Part shown: positions 54,448 through 63,900 of the stretch, in pieces
Numbering within the stretch: the stretch's first letter is position 1
Layout: each line of letters begins with the position of its first letter
NCBI GenBank assembly: GCA_963837365.1
Contig: CAWIMW010000003.1
Span: 248,001 to 312,000 of the forward strand
Source of the DNA: CAWBXL01 sp963837365
Lineage (GTDB): Bacteria > Acidobacteriota > Terriglobia > Terriglobales > Acidobacteriaceae
Reading direction: 5' to 3'
Length of the DNA: 64,000 bases
Translations under genes and position numbers: made by a program
The notes under the pieces: model-generated
Databases searched by the model: none
What the model was told of the DNA's origin: nothing
Seen by the model: only the letters and a program-made list of their open reading frames with translations

Positions 54448-55926
54448 ATGACAACGCGCTCGGTAATCTTCCGGATCATCACAATCATCGGCATCGGACT
54501 TGCCACCCAGCTTGCGACGTTCGCATCCGATACTGCGCCAGCCGCCCGCATCACACAGGCCAACCAGCCATTCCGCATGATCGTGCTTACAGATATCGGG
54601 GCCGAAGTGGACGACACTGAAAGCATGGTCCGGCTGCTTCTGTATTCTGATGTCATCGATATCCAGGGACTCATCGCCACCACTTCCACATGGAAGAGAA
54701 CGTCCGTCTCGCCGGAGTTGATTCAAGCCATAGTCCGCGCTCATTCCAAGGTGCACAGCAATTTAGTGAAGCATGATGCGAACTACCCTCCGGCCGAAAC
54801 CCTCCAGGCACTGGTAAAACATGGACGACCCGAATACGGCATGAAAGGAGTCGGCCCCGGCAAGGATTCAGAAGGGTCGGACTGGATCATTCGGACCCTG
54901 GAGAACAACGACGATCGTCCGCTCTGGATTTCGGTCTGGGGAGGCGCCAACACACTTGCGCAGGCGCTGTACAAGCTCCGCGCCACAAAACCCGCCGCGG
55001 AAGTTGATCGTCTGGTCGCCAAACTCAGGGTCTATACCATCTCCGACCAGGACGATAGCGGCCCGTGGATCAGGAAAAACTTTCCCAATCTCTTCTACAT
55101 TGTCACTCCCGGAGGCGATTACGGCGCCGCCACCTGGACGGGAATCAATACCTTCGTACCCGGAATCGACAACTCGACCATTAGCAACAAATGGCTCGCA
55201 GAACACATTCAACAAGGACATGGGCCAATGGGCGCTGAATATCCCGATGTCGCATACGGTATGGAAGGCGACACGCCGTCCTGGCTCGCGCTGATTCCCA
55301 ACGGCCTGAGCGATCCTGAACATCCTGAGTGGGGTGGCTGGGGCGGACGCTACGAACTCTACCGGCCGGATGTAGCCGTCACCGACCCGCACACATTCAT
55401 TGGCGGTGTTGCCATTGAACCCGAGACTCGTCCCATCTGGACCAATGCGACTGATGAATACACTCCGCCGGTAATGGGCGAATACGGCCGTGCATCTCGG
55501 CCGGGCGAGAAGTCATTCAAAGACTTCAAAGCTACACTTTGGCGGTGGAGGGACGACTTCCAGAATGATTTTGCTGCACGCATGGATTGGACGACAAAGC
55601 CCTACCAGGAAACCAACCATCCTCCCGTCCTCGTTCTGAATCATCCCGACGCCATCATGGTGCGATCCGGAGAGGGCTTTGGACTCAGCGCTCACGCATC
55701 CGATCCGGATGGCGATAGCCTGAGCTACTTCTGGTTCCAATACCCCGAGGCAGGGTCCTACAAAGGAACGGTGAAGATCGCCAGCGCGGAGAACATGTCC
55801 GGTGTCTGGGTGATCGCACCGAAGGTCGATAAACCAGAAACCGTTCACTTCATTCTCAGGGTCACCGACAAGGGCAGCCCGCCACTATCGCGGTATAAAC
55901 GGGTCATCGTGACGATAACGCCCTGA
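54448..55926 (+). CDS. exported DUF1593 (nucleoside-hydrolase-like, Sde182-type) protein
   Basis: The 492-residue protein has a Sec signal (residues 1-26, ending TFA). The N-terminal domain starts FRMIVLTDIGAEVDDTESMV, the metal-binding start seen in nucleoside-hydrolase-like proteins. WISVWGGANTLAQAL, GPWIRKNFPNLFYIV and HTFIGGVAIEPETRPIW follow. The last 100 residues form an immunoglobulin-like domain (SAHASDPDGDSLSYFWFQYP). This is the plan of DUF1593/cellulose-binding-type proteins thought to act on carbohydrate. ATG 54448 is used; 54424 is an alternative. Confidence 0.8.
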   Translation: MTTRSVIFRIITIIGIGLATQLATFASDTAPAARITQANQPFRMIVLTDIGAEVDDTESMVRLLLYSDVIDIQGLIATTSTWKRTSVSPELIQAIVRAHSKVHSNLVKHDANYPPAETLQALVKHGRPEYGMKGVGPGKDSEGSDWIIRTLENNDDRPLWISVWGGANTLAQALYKLRATKPAAEVDRLVAKLRVYTISDQDDSGPWIRKNFPNLFYIVTPGGDYGAATWTGINTFVPGIDNSTISNKWLAEHIQQGHGPMGAEYPDVAYGMEGDTPSWLALIPNGLSDPEHPEWGGWGGRYELYRPDVAVTDPHTFIGGVAIEPETRPIWTNATDEYTPPVMGEYGRASRPGEKSFKDFKATLWRWRDDFQNDFAARMDWTTKPYQETNHPPVLVLNHPDAIMVRSGEGFGLSAHASDPDGDSLSYFWFQYPEAGSYKGTVKIASAENMSGVWVIAPKVDKPETVHFILRVTDKGSPPLSRYKRVIVTITP

Positions 55927-56318
55927 TCGTTGACCTGAGGTCCGCAATTGGCGGGTGGCGCTCTTCTCCTGCGGCAGTACAGCGCCTGATGTTTGGAGTT
56001 CCTATTTTCAATCTCAGGTTGGCCCAGGTTTGCCGAGGGTTGGCAAACCTAGGGAACCGAGGATCAACGTACAGAACGTTTACCCCTGCAACGACAGCGC
56101 AGCATCAGCGCCGGAAAGAAAGATGGTTGGGTACCACATTTCGAATAATCACGAGATGCCGGGAACCACGAGGGGTCTACTTTACTTCTTACATTCATAT
56201 CCGATTTCACCCACAGAAGGGCGACGGAGCAACCGCGTTGGGATGGGGGCGGGAGAGAGCAAAACCGAGCGTGGATCAGCCCCCCAGTTCACATATCTCC
56301 TCCAGTACAATAGCCACC
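55927..56318. other. gap before the Crp/Fnr gene with a perfect hairpin
   Basis: There is no supported gene, although an open frame leads from 55989 into the regulator. AGGTTTGCC (56026-56034) and GGCAAACCT (56042-56050) form a perfect 9-base stem with a 7-base loop. It could terminate the DUF1593 transcript, though no T-run follows. Confidence 0.5.
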
Positions 56319-57020
56319 GTGCCGGAATCCACGTTCACCCCTGCGCAAACGCTCGCGAAAGTGCCGATCTTTTCCGGGCTGGCGGAGGGAGAATTGAGTT
56401 TTCTCGCCCAAAAAGCGGTACCGCGCCATTATTCGACAGGGGAGTGCGTGTTCAGCGAAGGGGCGCCTTGTGCCGGACTCTACGTGGTCGAGTCCGGCCA
56501 CGTCCGGATTTTCAAGAGTTCAGCCAACGGGCGGGAGCAGGTACTGAGCATTGACGGTCCTGGCAGTTCGATTGCTGAGTTCCCGGTCTTTGACGGTGGC
56601 AACTACCCGGCGTCGGTGACGGCGATCGACGATGCCACACTGCTGTTCGTCAGCAAACAGGATTTTCAGGCTTTGTGTCTTGCCCATCCGCAGGTGGCAC
56701 TGAAGGTCCTGCGAGTGGTCGGAGCCCGCCTGCGCCGCCTGATCGGGATCATCGAGGAGCTCTCCTTCACCACCGTGCGCCACCGGCTAGCTTCGTTCCT
56801 GTTGCGTCTCGCCCAAACCCAAGGCAAGCGTACCGCCGCCGGGGTGGAATTCACATTGTCTGTCAGCAATCAGGAATTAGCATCGCAGATTGGCACCGTC
56901 CGAGAACTAGTTTCCCGCAATCTTTCCCGCTTACAGTCAGAAGGAATGCTCAACATCGACGGCCGCACCGTAACTATCTGCAACCTGAAGGCCTTGGAAG
57001 CCGAAACAGACCCCCAGTAA
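56319..57020 (+). CDS. Crp/Fnr-family transcriptional regulator
   Basis: The 233-residue protein starts best at GTG 56319 because the cyclic-nucleotide-binding fold begins there (AKVPIFSGLAEGELSFLAQK). An in-frame extension to 55989 lacks domain pattern. The sensor barrel (about 10-130) has GTGECVFSEG-like text and lacks the four-Cys Fe-S signature of Fnr. A long dimer helix and a winged helix-turn-helix (SNQELASQIGTVRELVSRNL) follow. The gene lies upstream of ric and the NO reductase, so a Dnr/NnrR-type NO-responsive role is the natural guess. Confidence 0.87.
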   Translation: MPESTFTPAQTLAKVPIFSGLAEGELSFLAQKAVPRHYSTGECVFSEGAPCAGLYVVESGHVRIFKSSANGREQVLSIDGPGSSIAEFPVFDGGNYPASVTAIDDATLLFVSKQDFQALCLAHPQVALKVLRVVGARLRRLIGIIEELSFTTVRHRLASFLLRLAQTQGKRTAAGVEFTLSVSNQELASQIGTVRELVSRNLSRLQSEGMLNIDGRTVTICNLKALEAETDPQ

Positions 57021-57056
57021 TCCCGGACCCCGTTTATCCTAACTTTCCCGTCTCTG

Positions 57057-57068
57057 TGACAAAAGTCA
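57057..57068. promoter_or_regulatory. candidate Crp/Fnr-family operator upstream of ric
   Basis: TGAC (57057-57060), AAAA and GTCA (57065-57068) form a palindrome with the 4-base spacer typical of Fnr/Dnr boxes. It lies about 75 bases before the ric ATG and directly after the regulator gene. Autoregulation or NO control is inferred. Confidence 0.5.
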
Positions 57069-57142
57069 TCGGCAGGGCTCGACCACCTTGCTAACCTCAG
57101 CATCAGGCCTATAGAAGCGAGCCAGGTTCTGAGGAGGATGCG

Positions 57143-57869
57143 ATGAGCGTAGCCGTTGAGAAAACTGTGCGGGAACTGGCACTGGAAAACCCCGGGGCCA
57201 CCAGAGTGTTTGAAAAGCTGGGTATCGATTATTGTTGCGGCGGAAACAAATCACTCGAACTAGCCTGCCGCACTGCGAATCTCTCTCGTGGATCAAGTCA
57301 TCGATGCGCTCGAGATGGCCGAGCAGTCTGCCCTTGCTGTGCAGACGGTTCATGACTGGCAGACGGAGCCTCTCGCCGACCTGATCTCTCACCTTACGAA
57401 TACTCATCACAAGTTCACCCGAGGGGAACTCGCTCGCCTTGCCCCCCTGCTCGACAAAGTTTGTTCCGTCCATGGCAAAAACCACCCCGAGCTGCTCCAG
57501 GTCCGCGCCAGCTTTCAGGGATTGGCACAGGAATTGACCATGCACATGATAAAAGAAGAGCTGATGCTTTTTCCCTACATCGTGAGGATGGAAGAGGCGG
57601 CCATCCAGAACGAACAGGTGCTGCCGGCGCCATTTGGCAGTGTGCAAAACCCGGTCTCGATGATGGAGCACGAACACGATTCCGCCGGCAACGCATTGCG
57701 CGCCATGCGCGGGGCCAGCGGTGGCTACACGGCTCCGCCTGACGGCTGCATCAGCTACCAGACTTTGTATAAAGCTCTTGCGGAATTTGAAGCCGATCTG
57801 CACCAGCACATTCACCTGGAAAACAACATTCTGTTTCCCCGGGCGATTGCCATGGAACATAGTCGTTAG
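57143..57869 (+). CDS. ric: di-iron iron-sulfur cluster repair protein, Ric/YtfE/ScdA type (single-base frameshift)
   Basis: Two frames give one protein of about 241 residues. The first (57143 to about 57285) is the ScdA N-terminal domain with LGIDYCCGGNKSLELAC. The second continues VDQVIDALEMAEQ and a hemerythrin-like domain with iron ligands in NTHHKFTRGEL, VHGKNHPEL, MHMIKEELMLF, MMEHEHDSAGN and LHQHIHLENNILFP. Removing one base near 57285 joins the frames. The protein repairs Fe-S clusters after NO or oxidative damage. ATG 57143 has GAGGAGG upstream. Confidence 0.87.
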
Positions 57870-57889
57870 TGAGGGGTTTGACGCTTCAG

Positions 57890-57902
57890 TTTCGATTCGA
57901 AA
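57890..57902. promoter_or_regulatory. palindrome upstream of the NO reductase
   Basis: TTTCGA (57890-57895), one T and TCGAAA (57897-57902) form a 13-base palindrome in the ric-to-NO-reductase gap. It may be a regulator site. It does not match the TGAC-N4-GTCA box. Confidence 0.3.
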
Positions 57903-58025
57903 TTGCGCCATTCGCCCTGTTGCTTCAATTTGTCGGTAAGATTCGTGCCGCGTCCCCATTGGCTGCCGATAGTAGAAGCGCCGGAAAAAACTCGATCAGA
58001 GCTGTTTATTAGAAAGGACTCATTC

Positions 58026-60323
58026 GTGCCCTACAAAAAGCTATGGATCGCCCTTGGTTTGGTCATTTTCATTTCGTTCTCAGTACTGGGAGGTGTCGGC
58101 TACAAGGCAATCAATAACGGGCCGCCCATGCCAGCGAAAGTGACCACCCCTGACGGGCGAGTTCTGTTCACCGGCGAAACCATCCGCAACGGCCAGAACG
58201 TTTGGCAATCCACTGGCGGACAGGAGATCGGGACCATCTGGGGGCACGGCGCTTATGTCGCTCCGGATTGGAGCGCGGATTATCTTCATCGGCAATCGGA
58301 GATCGTGCTCAATCGCTGGGCGCGGGTCGAGGGATTCGCCGATTATCAAGCGATGCCGGTTGAATCGCGCGCTGGTCTGGTCGGGCGGCTCACCGAGATC
58401 ACCCGCCGCAATACCTACGATCCGGCTACCGGTGCCCTTGTGCTCGACCCGGACCGCGCAGCGGCGTTTGAAGAATTGGCCGCGTATTACGCCGACATTT
58501 ATGGCAATGGACGCGATGCCTATGCGATTCCGGCAGGCGCGCTCACCGATGCGGCCAAGCAGCGCGAGATGGCGGCATTTTTCTTTTGGACTGCGTGGGC
58601 CGCGGGTACGGATCGTCCCGGACAGGATGTTACCTACACGCAAAACTGGCCCCACGAGGAGTTGATCGGCAACCGGCCTACCGGCGGCACCATTGTCTGG
58701 AGCGTAATTAGCTTTGTCCTTCTGCTGGCAGGAATCGGTGGGATGGTCTGGTACTTCGCCTCGCAGGACCAACACGCCTCGACGGGAGCCATGCCACGCC
58801 GCGATCCGTTGCTCGGATTGCAGCCCACTCCCTCTCAGAGAGCGACGGTCAAATATTTTTTCGTCGTAGCTGCGCTATGGGTGGTACAGGTTGTTCTGGG
58901 TGCAATCGTTGCGCACTACGGTGTCGAAGGGAATGGATTCTACGGAATCCCCTTGGCCAAGTGGCTGCCCTATTCCATCGCGCGCACTTGGCATCTACAG
59001 ATCGGCATCTTCTGGATCGCGACCTCATGGCTCGCGACTGGCCTCTATATTGTTCCCGCGGTGAGCGGGGCTGAACCTAAAGGGCAGCGATTGGGCGTCA
59101 ATGCCTTGTTTGTCGCGGTTGTTGCCGTGGTGGTTGGTTCGCTCGCCGGAGAGTGGCTGGGGATTCAGCAGAAACTCGGCAACCTCTGGTTCTGGCTCGG
59201 CGCACAAGGTTATGAATACGTCGACCTCGGCCGGGTGTGGCAGATACTGCTTTTCATCGGCCTGACCTTCTGGTTGTGGCTGATGTGGCGCGGAATCAAG
59301 CCCGCGCTGGCACGCCGCGACGAGAACTACTCGCTGCTCATGCTGTTTCTGATTTCCAGCATTGCCATTCCGCTGTTCTACGCAGCCGGGCTGATGTACG
59401 GCCAGCGCAGCCCGCTCATCACCGCCGAGTACTGGCGCTGGTGGGTGGTGCATCTGTGGGTCGAAGGCTTCTTCGAAGTGTTCGCCACGGTGGTCATTGC
59501 CTTCCTACTCACCAGACTGAAGCTGCTCTCGATCACGACTGCCACCCGCAGCGTGCTGTTCTCGACCGTGATTTATCTCTCGGGAGGCATTATCGGGACC
59601 TTCCATCACCTGTACTTCACCGGAACTCCAAATTCAGTCCTGGCTTTGGGAGCCGTGTTCAGCGCATTTGAAGTGGTGCCTCTGGTTCTGATCGGATTCG
59701 AGGCCTGGGAGAACATTCGATTGTCTCGCGGGACCGCCGACAATCCCTGGATCAGCGCCTACAAGTGGCCCATTTACTTCTTCATCGCGGTAGCATTCTG
59801 GAACTTTGTAGGCGCAGGCCTGTTCGGTTTTATGATCAATCCTCCGGTTGCTCTTTACTATGTGCAGGGATTGAACCTGACTCCTGTGCACGGACACACG
59901 GCGTTGTTTGGCGTATATGGCATGTTGGGCCTGGGACTCATGCTGTTCTGTCTGCGCGCGTTGCGGCCGGGGCTGATGTGGAAAGACCGTCCTCTGTCCA
60001 TCGCCTTCTGGTCCATCAATATCGGACTCGCCGCCATGGTCTTATTCAGCATGTTGCCCATCGGGCTGGCGCAAGCCTGGGCCTCAGTAGAATACGGGAC
60101 CTGGTACGCACGCTCATCTGAATTCATGCACACTCCCATGCTGACCAACCTCCGCTGGATGCGCATGTTCGGCGATACGCTGTTCGCCTTTGGCGCAGTG
60201 GTGCTGGGCTGGTTCGTTCTCGGACTGGTCACCGGCCATTCCTTTGACCGCAGTTCGAAAATCCTTAAAGAAGGGGAGTACACACCGCGCGAGGAAGAAG
60301 AACTCGCCCATCAAGGCAACTAG
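58026..60323 (+). CDS. norZ: quinol-dependent nitric oxide reductase (qNOR)
   Basis: The 765-residue protein is a single-subunit NO reductase. An N-terminal helix (LWIALGLVIFISFSVLGGVG) and a periplasmic domain of about 190 residues with GQNVWQSTGGQEIGTIWGHG are followed by about 13 helices. Heme/non-heme ligands lie in ARTWHLQIGIFWIATSWL, VHLWVEGFFEVFATVVIAF, GTFHHLYFTG and PVHGHTALFG. It reduces 2 NO to N2O with quinol. GTG 58026 has AAAGGA nine bases upstream and leads directly to the first helix; a longer frame to 57903 is unlikely. With ric and the regulator it forms an NO-defence unit. Confidence 0.93.
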   Translation: MPYKKLWIALGLVIFISFSVLGGVGYKAINNGPPMPAKVTTPDGRVLFTGETIRNGQNVWQSTGGQEIGTIWGHGAYVAPDWSADYLHRQSEIVLNRWARVEGFADYQAMPVESRAGLVGRLTEITRRNTYDPATGALVLDPDRAAAFEELAAYYADIYGNGRDAYAIPAGALTDAAKQREMAAFFFWTAWAAGTDRPGQDVTYTQNWPHEELIGNRPTGGTIVWSVISFVLLLAGIGGMVWYFASQDQHASTGAMPRRDPLLGLQPTPSQRATVKYFFVVAALWVVQVVLGAIVAHYGVEGNGFYGIPLAKWLPYSIARTWHLQIGIFWIATSWLATGLYIVPAVSGAEPKGQRLGVNALFVAVVAVVVGSLAGEWLGIQQKLGNLWFWLGAQGYEYVDLGRVWQILLFIGLTFWLWLMWRGIKPALARRDENYSLLMLFLISSIAIPLFYAAGLMYGQRSPLITAEYWRWWVVHLWVEGFFEVFATVVIAFLLTRLKLLSITTATRSVLFSTVIYLSGGIIGTFHHLYFTGTPNSVLALGAVFSAFEVVPLVLIGFEAWENIRLSRGTADNPWISAYKWPIYFFIAVAFWNFVGAGLFGFMINPPVALYYVQGLNLTPVHGHTALFGVYGMLGLGLMLFCLRALRPGLMWKDRPLSIAFWSINIGLAAMVLFSMLPIGLAQAWASVEYGTWYARSSEFMHTPMLTNLRWMRMFGDTLFAFGAVVLGWFVLGLVTGHSFDRSSKILKEGEYTPREEEELAHQGN

Positions 60324-60460
60324 TGTGTGCTACTAGAGGCGAAGGGTGGCCTACGTCTGGGTGGGCCACCTCTGATCTTTCAATAGGTTGCCCAGTGTCC
60401 GGTTGTGTTTCCGGCTCCCCTCCATTGCCCCCAACCCTCTCCCTGTGTTAAAAGCCAATC

Positions 60461-61345
60461 ATGCGCAAATGGATGGCGGATCGCCTCAAGCGCCGCAAAA
60501 AATCGGCTGACAAAGCTCCGGCTGAGTCGGCGCCTACTCCTTTACAACCAGCGTATTTCGAAGCTGGACTCAACCCTCCGGCGGCGGAACCCGACGAGCC
60601 TGTAGCGGCCCGCAAACCGAAAGCGCCGGAACCGGCAGAGCCTCAGATGGCAAGAACCGAATCCCCTGAGCCTCAAGCTGGTTCGCAGCATGTCCCGGGG
60701 GATCGCGGTCCTAGCCGAGGTATTTCTCAAGGTGCACGCCGTCGTCGCAGAGGGGGCCGTGGACGCGGACGTTCCGGCGGGCCAGGAACTCCACGGGAAT
60801 CGGCTCCTCAAGCATCCGCCGAATCGGCCGCCCCTGTGGCGCCGGCAACAGCGAGCGCTCCCAAAGGCACTGTGGTGCTGGCCATCGGCTTGCCCGGCTC
60901 CGGGAAAAGCGCCTGGTTCAAGCGCAACAACATAACCCCGCTTTCCACCGACATGCTGCGCTCGCTCCTGTTCGACGACGCCACCGAGCAACGCTTCCAG
61001 GATCTGGTTTTCTCCAACCTGCGTTCCATGCTCAAAGCGCGCTTGATTGCCCGCCGTCCCATGAACTATGTGGACGCCACCAACCTGACGCCGCACGAAC
61101 GCCAAAGCTGGATCAAACTCGCCAAGGATTTCGGCTACGAAGTCCAGGCGGTTTACTTTGATGTGCCGGTAGAGGTCTGTCTGGAGCGCAACCAAAAACG
61201 TGAGCGGAAAGTAGAAGAAGACGTTATGCGCCGCATGGCGGAGAAACTAAAAGCTCCCACGTTCGATGAGGGCTTCACAAAAATCACTGTAGTGAAAGTT
61301 AAGAAGAAAGAAAATCAGCCGGCCGAAGCGCTCAACCCGCGGTAG
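60461..61345 (+). CDS. P-loop nucleotide kinase with basic low-complexity N-terminus
   Basis: The 294-residue protein has two parts. Residues 1-145 are disordered, Pro/Ala/Glu-rich and contain an Arg/Gly tract (GARRRRRGGRGRGRSGG). Residues 146-290 are a kinase of the polynucleotide-kinase/zeta-toxin type: Walker A GLPGSGKSAWFK, DMLRSLLFDD, YVDATNLTPHERQSW and VCLERNQKRERKVEEDV. The basic tract could bind RNA or DNA. The phosphate acceptor is unknown. It is followed by a clear terminator and stands alone after the NO reductase. Confidence 0.75.
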   Translation: MRKWMADRLKRRKKSADKAPAESAPTPLQPAYFEAGLNPPAAEPDEPVAARKPKAPEPAEPQMARTESPEPQAGSQHVPGDRGPSRGISQGARRRRRGGRGRGRSGGPGTPRESAPQASAESAAPVAPATASAPKGTVVLAIGLPGSGKSAWFKRNNITPLSTDMLRSLLFDDATEQRFQDLVFSNLRSMLKARLIARRPMNYVDATNLTPHERQSWIKLAKDFGYEVQAVYFDVPVEVCLERNQKRERKVEEDVMRRMAEKLKAPTFDEGFTKITVVKVKKKENQPAEALNPR

Positions 61346-61368
61346 TAGGGAACTAGAAAAGACAAATG

Positions 61369-61391
61369 CCACCCGAGTGGGTGGTGTTTTT
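61369..61391 (+). terminator. intrinsic terminator after the P-loop kinase
   Basis: CCACCC (61369-61374) pairs with GGGTGG (61379-61384) around a GAGT loop, followed by TG and a run of T. It lies between the kinase stop and the stop of the convergent FecR/DUF6600 gene. Confidence 0.75.
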
Positions 61392-61410
61392 CTTTGCTTC
61401 GAAAGGATAT

Positions 61411-63900
61411 TTAGTGACGGCCTCCGTGTCCACGCCCTCCACCACCGCTTGACCGCGACGAATACCCTCCGGAATGTGACGACGGCGCGCTGCGATAAGA
61501 GGGGCCCTGGCTGGAGCGCCCAGAATTGCTGCTCATTGACGGCGAACTATACCGCGGAGCACTTGAGTAAGAACGCTGTCCTGATCCACTAGAACCATAG
61601 GATCTTGATGCTTGACCATAGTTCCCGCGATTTTGGTAGGAGCCATACGACCTCGAAGCCGTCGGAGCGTTTTGGCTATAGCTCCCACGGTCGGAATACG
61701 ATCCATACGATCTGGGAGCTTGGCTGTTAGCGCTCCGGTTGGGTGCAGAGTATCCTCGATAACTTTGCGAACTGCGGGATTCATAGCTTTGACTGCTGGC
61801 TGGCCGTACCGGTCCCGTCGGTCGCGGCACATACATCGAGCGGCCGCCACCATTGGATTGTTTTAAGTTGCGAGCTGGTTCAGAGCGCTGCTCCCCGCGT
61901 CCGTTGTTGTTATTAGCCGGAGGAGTAACGCTGCGCTCGTTCGCGGGCGGACGAGCAACCGGGGCGCTTCGTTCCGTACCTCCGGAGCGTGGAGTATTCA
62001 CCGGAGCTTCTGTCCGGTGCGGCGTGTTCATGCGCTCATTGCCGCCACCGTTACCAGCAGGCGGACGAGCGACATTCGTCGGTTCCGCAGGCCGTGAGAA
62101 ACTACCACGGTCTGCCGACCCTGATCTGTTGTTCGTGGTTTGGCCCGAGCTGGGAGCACCAGGGCTCACCGTTCGCATATTCCGCTCTGCTCCAGAGTGC
62201 AGCGTTGCATCAGGTGGACGGGGCACATTTGCTGTGCCTGTGGGGCGAGAAACCCCACCACGATTTCCCGTGCCCTCAGGGCGGTTATTTGTGATTTGCC
62301 CGGAATGTCCGGCGTTCTGCTCCGGCGTGCGCATGTTGCGTTCCGCACCGGAGTGAAGCGTAGCGTTAGGCGGTCTGGGAACATTCCTCATGGGAGCATT
62401 CCCGCCGATTGCCGGGCGATTTGGAGCCTGTGCTTCGTGCCCTGGCATATTTCCGCTTTCCCGCGTGCCGGCTCCCGGACGGTTGAACGGAACTTCATGC
62501 GCTCCGCTAGCTGCTGGCGGATGCATGTTGGACATCACCGGACGGCTAAACGTCCGTTGCGGTGGAAGCGCTGTTGGCCTGCCGGCATTCACCCCTAACC
62601 TGGTGGTGCGGGTGGGAGTAAGACCCATCTCACGATCATGTGGCGCGCGGGCAAAGTCGTTCTGCGAAACGTGCAGCATATTGCTGTACACCGGCCGCGC
62701 ATTCAGCATCGTGTGCTCTGGCACCGCCGTCCCCCCGCGTCGCATGTTCGCGAAGTGGTTCGGCGTTCCTCTGTGATCGTAGTAATTGTTGGTGACATTC
62801 GTGATGTTCGTAATCCGCGTGTTCGAAATATTCACGTTGCGGAAATAATTTCTGCTTCCGCGATACCACGGTACAAACGGCTCACCATACCCTAGCGGGC
62901 ACCAGCCATAAGCCGGGCCCCCGCCAAATCCGATGCTGACTCCCCAACCCTGCCCACCAAACCAGGTGACTAGCGCCGGAGCGTACACCGGGCGCACATA
63001 CAGTGGTCCCGGGGCCCATCCCCAATATCCGCCGTAAGAAACCCAGCGTCCGTAGTGGAACGGAGCAAATCCCCAGGGCTCGTCATCCACCCAGGTCCAT
63101 CCCCACGGGCTGATCCACACCCAATGTCCATAGCGATACGGTGCCCAATCTGCGACTACATGAGTCGGTACCCAAATCGCTCCATACTCCGGCACCGTTC
63201 TCCAGGAGCCGTATTCGTCGAGATCTTCAGACCCGATCACGTCAGGAGAAACATAGCGCGCGGATTCATAGTGATCTTCGCGCTTGTCACGCACGATTCC
63301 CCAATCGTCAAAACCATCAAGTTCCGGCGCGGGCGAAAATGCGTGCGCCAGGGAAGTGCCATCGCTAAAAGTTGCACGTTCATGTGCTTCGACGCGCACC
63401 GCCGGGCCTTCTCCCGTGGCGTCTCCTTTGCCTTTCCAGACTGTGACCGAACTGGTGTCGCCTTCGGGCTGCACATCAAAACGGTAGTCACCGGATTTCT
63501 GCACGGTGAACGCCATGTTCGGCGTGTCAATTTCGTAGATTTCGCCGTCGTAGAGCTTGCGTATGTGCAGGCTTAGTGTGCCCTGGTGCAACTCAACCTG
63601 TATGGTGCGGTCTGAAAGGTTCGAGAAGGTGAGACTGGTCTCGCTGTCCATGCGGAAGATGCCAGTACCCACATTCAATTCCGCGCGGGATTGCTTGTCG
63701 GTCCAGATGTTGTCGGAAGTGGTGAGCGGACGATTCAGGCTGGCCGCAACCCAGTCCTCCGTTCCCTGTGGCTGCACCGAAACCGACCCCGAGGTATATT
63801 GCAAGCGAGCGACCCGGCCCGGAGGATCGTCCTCCGCCCACAACATTGTCGCTGAAAGCAACAGCAACAAGAGCGATACCAACATCGCGCGCGTTTTCAT
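61411..63900 (-). CDS. exported FecR-domain/DUF6600 protein with long low-complexity tail
   Basis: The 829-residue protein has a Sec signal (residues 1-22, ending LWA) and an AAGGAGAAC ribosome site. Residues about 30-180 are a FecR-like beta domain (GSVSVQPQGTEDWVAASLNR). Residues about 235-350 carry Tyr/Trp-rich repeats (YGHWVWISPWGWTWVDDEPW, FHYGRWVSYGGYWGW) typical of DUF6600. From about 360 the chain is low complexity. It first has Asn/Pro/Arg repeats including two copies of a 52-residue unit (RPP(N/D)ATLHSGAERNMRT), then a Ser/Tyr/Gly tail with many SYGSY and SYRSA units ending in RGHGGRH. Its role is unknown; a surface or matrix protein is possible. Confidence 0.8.
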   Translation of the reverse strand: MKTRAMLVSLLLLLLSATMLWAEDDPPGRVARLQYTSGSVSVQPQGTEDWVAASLNRPLTTSDNIWTDKQSRAELNVGTGIFRMDSETSLTFSNLSDRTIQVELHQGTLSLHIRKLYDGEIYEIDTPNMAFTVQKSGDYRFDVQPEGDTSSVTVWKGKGDATGEGPAVRVEAHERATFSDGTSLAHAFSPAPELDGFDDWGIVRDKREDHYESARYVSPDVIGSEDLDEYGSWRTVPEYGAIWVPTHVVADWAPYRYGHWVWISPWGWTWVDDEPWGFAPFHYGRWVSYGGYWGWAPGPLYVRPVYAPALVTWFGGQGWGVSIGFGGGPAYGWCPLGYGEPFVPWYRGSRNYFRNVNISNTRITNITNVTNNYYDHRGTPNHFANMRRGGTAVPEHTMLNARPVYSNMLHVSQNDFARAPHDREMGLTPTRTTRLGVNAGRPTALPPQRTFSRPVMSNMHPPAASGAHEVPFNRPGAGTRESGNMPGHEAQAPNRPAIGGNAPMRNVPRPPNATLHSGAERNMRTPEQNAGHSGQITNNRPEGTGNRGGVSRPTGTANVPRPPDATLHSGAERNMRTVSPGAPSSGQTTNNRSGSADRGSFSRPAEPTNVARPPAGNGGGNERMNTPHRTEAPVNTPRSGGTERSAPVARPPANERSVTPPANNNNGRGEQRSEPARNLKQSNGGGRSMYVPRPTGPVRPASSQSYESRSSQSYRGYSAPNRSANSQAPRSYGSYSDRGSYSQNAPTASRSYGSYQNRGNYGQASRSYGSSGSGQRSYSSAPRYSSPSMSSNSGRSSQGPSYRSAPSSHSGGYSSRSSGGGGRGHGGRH

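Noticed and set aside
55989..56318. 110-residue N-terminal extension of the Crp/Fnr regulator
   Set aside because: It contains a hairpin and has no domain pattern; the effector domain begins at GTG 56319.
61853..62356. Open frame on the + strand inside the FecR/DUF6600 gene
   Set aside because: It is an antisense frame of the low-complexity repeats, with no family pattern or ribosome binding site.
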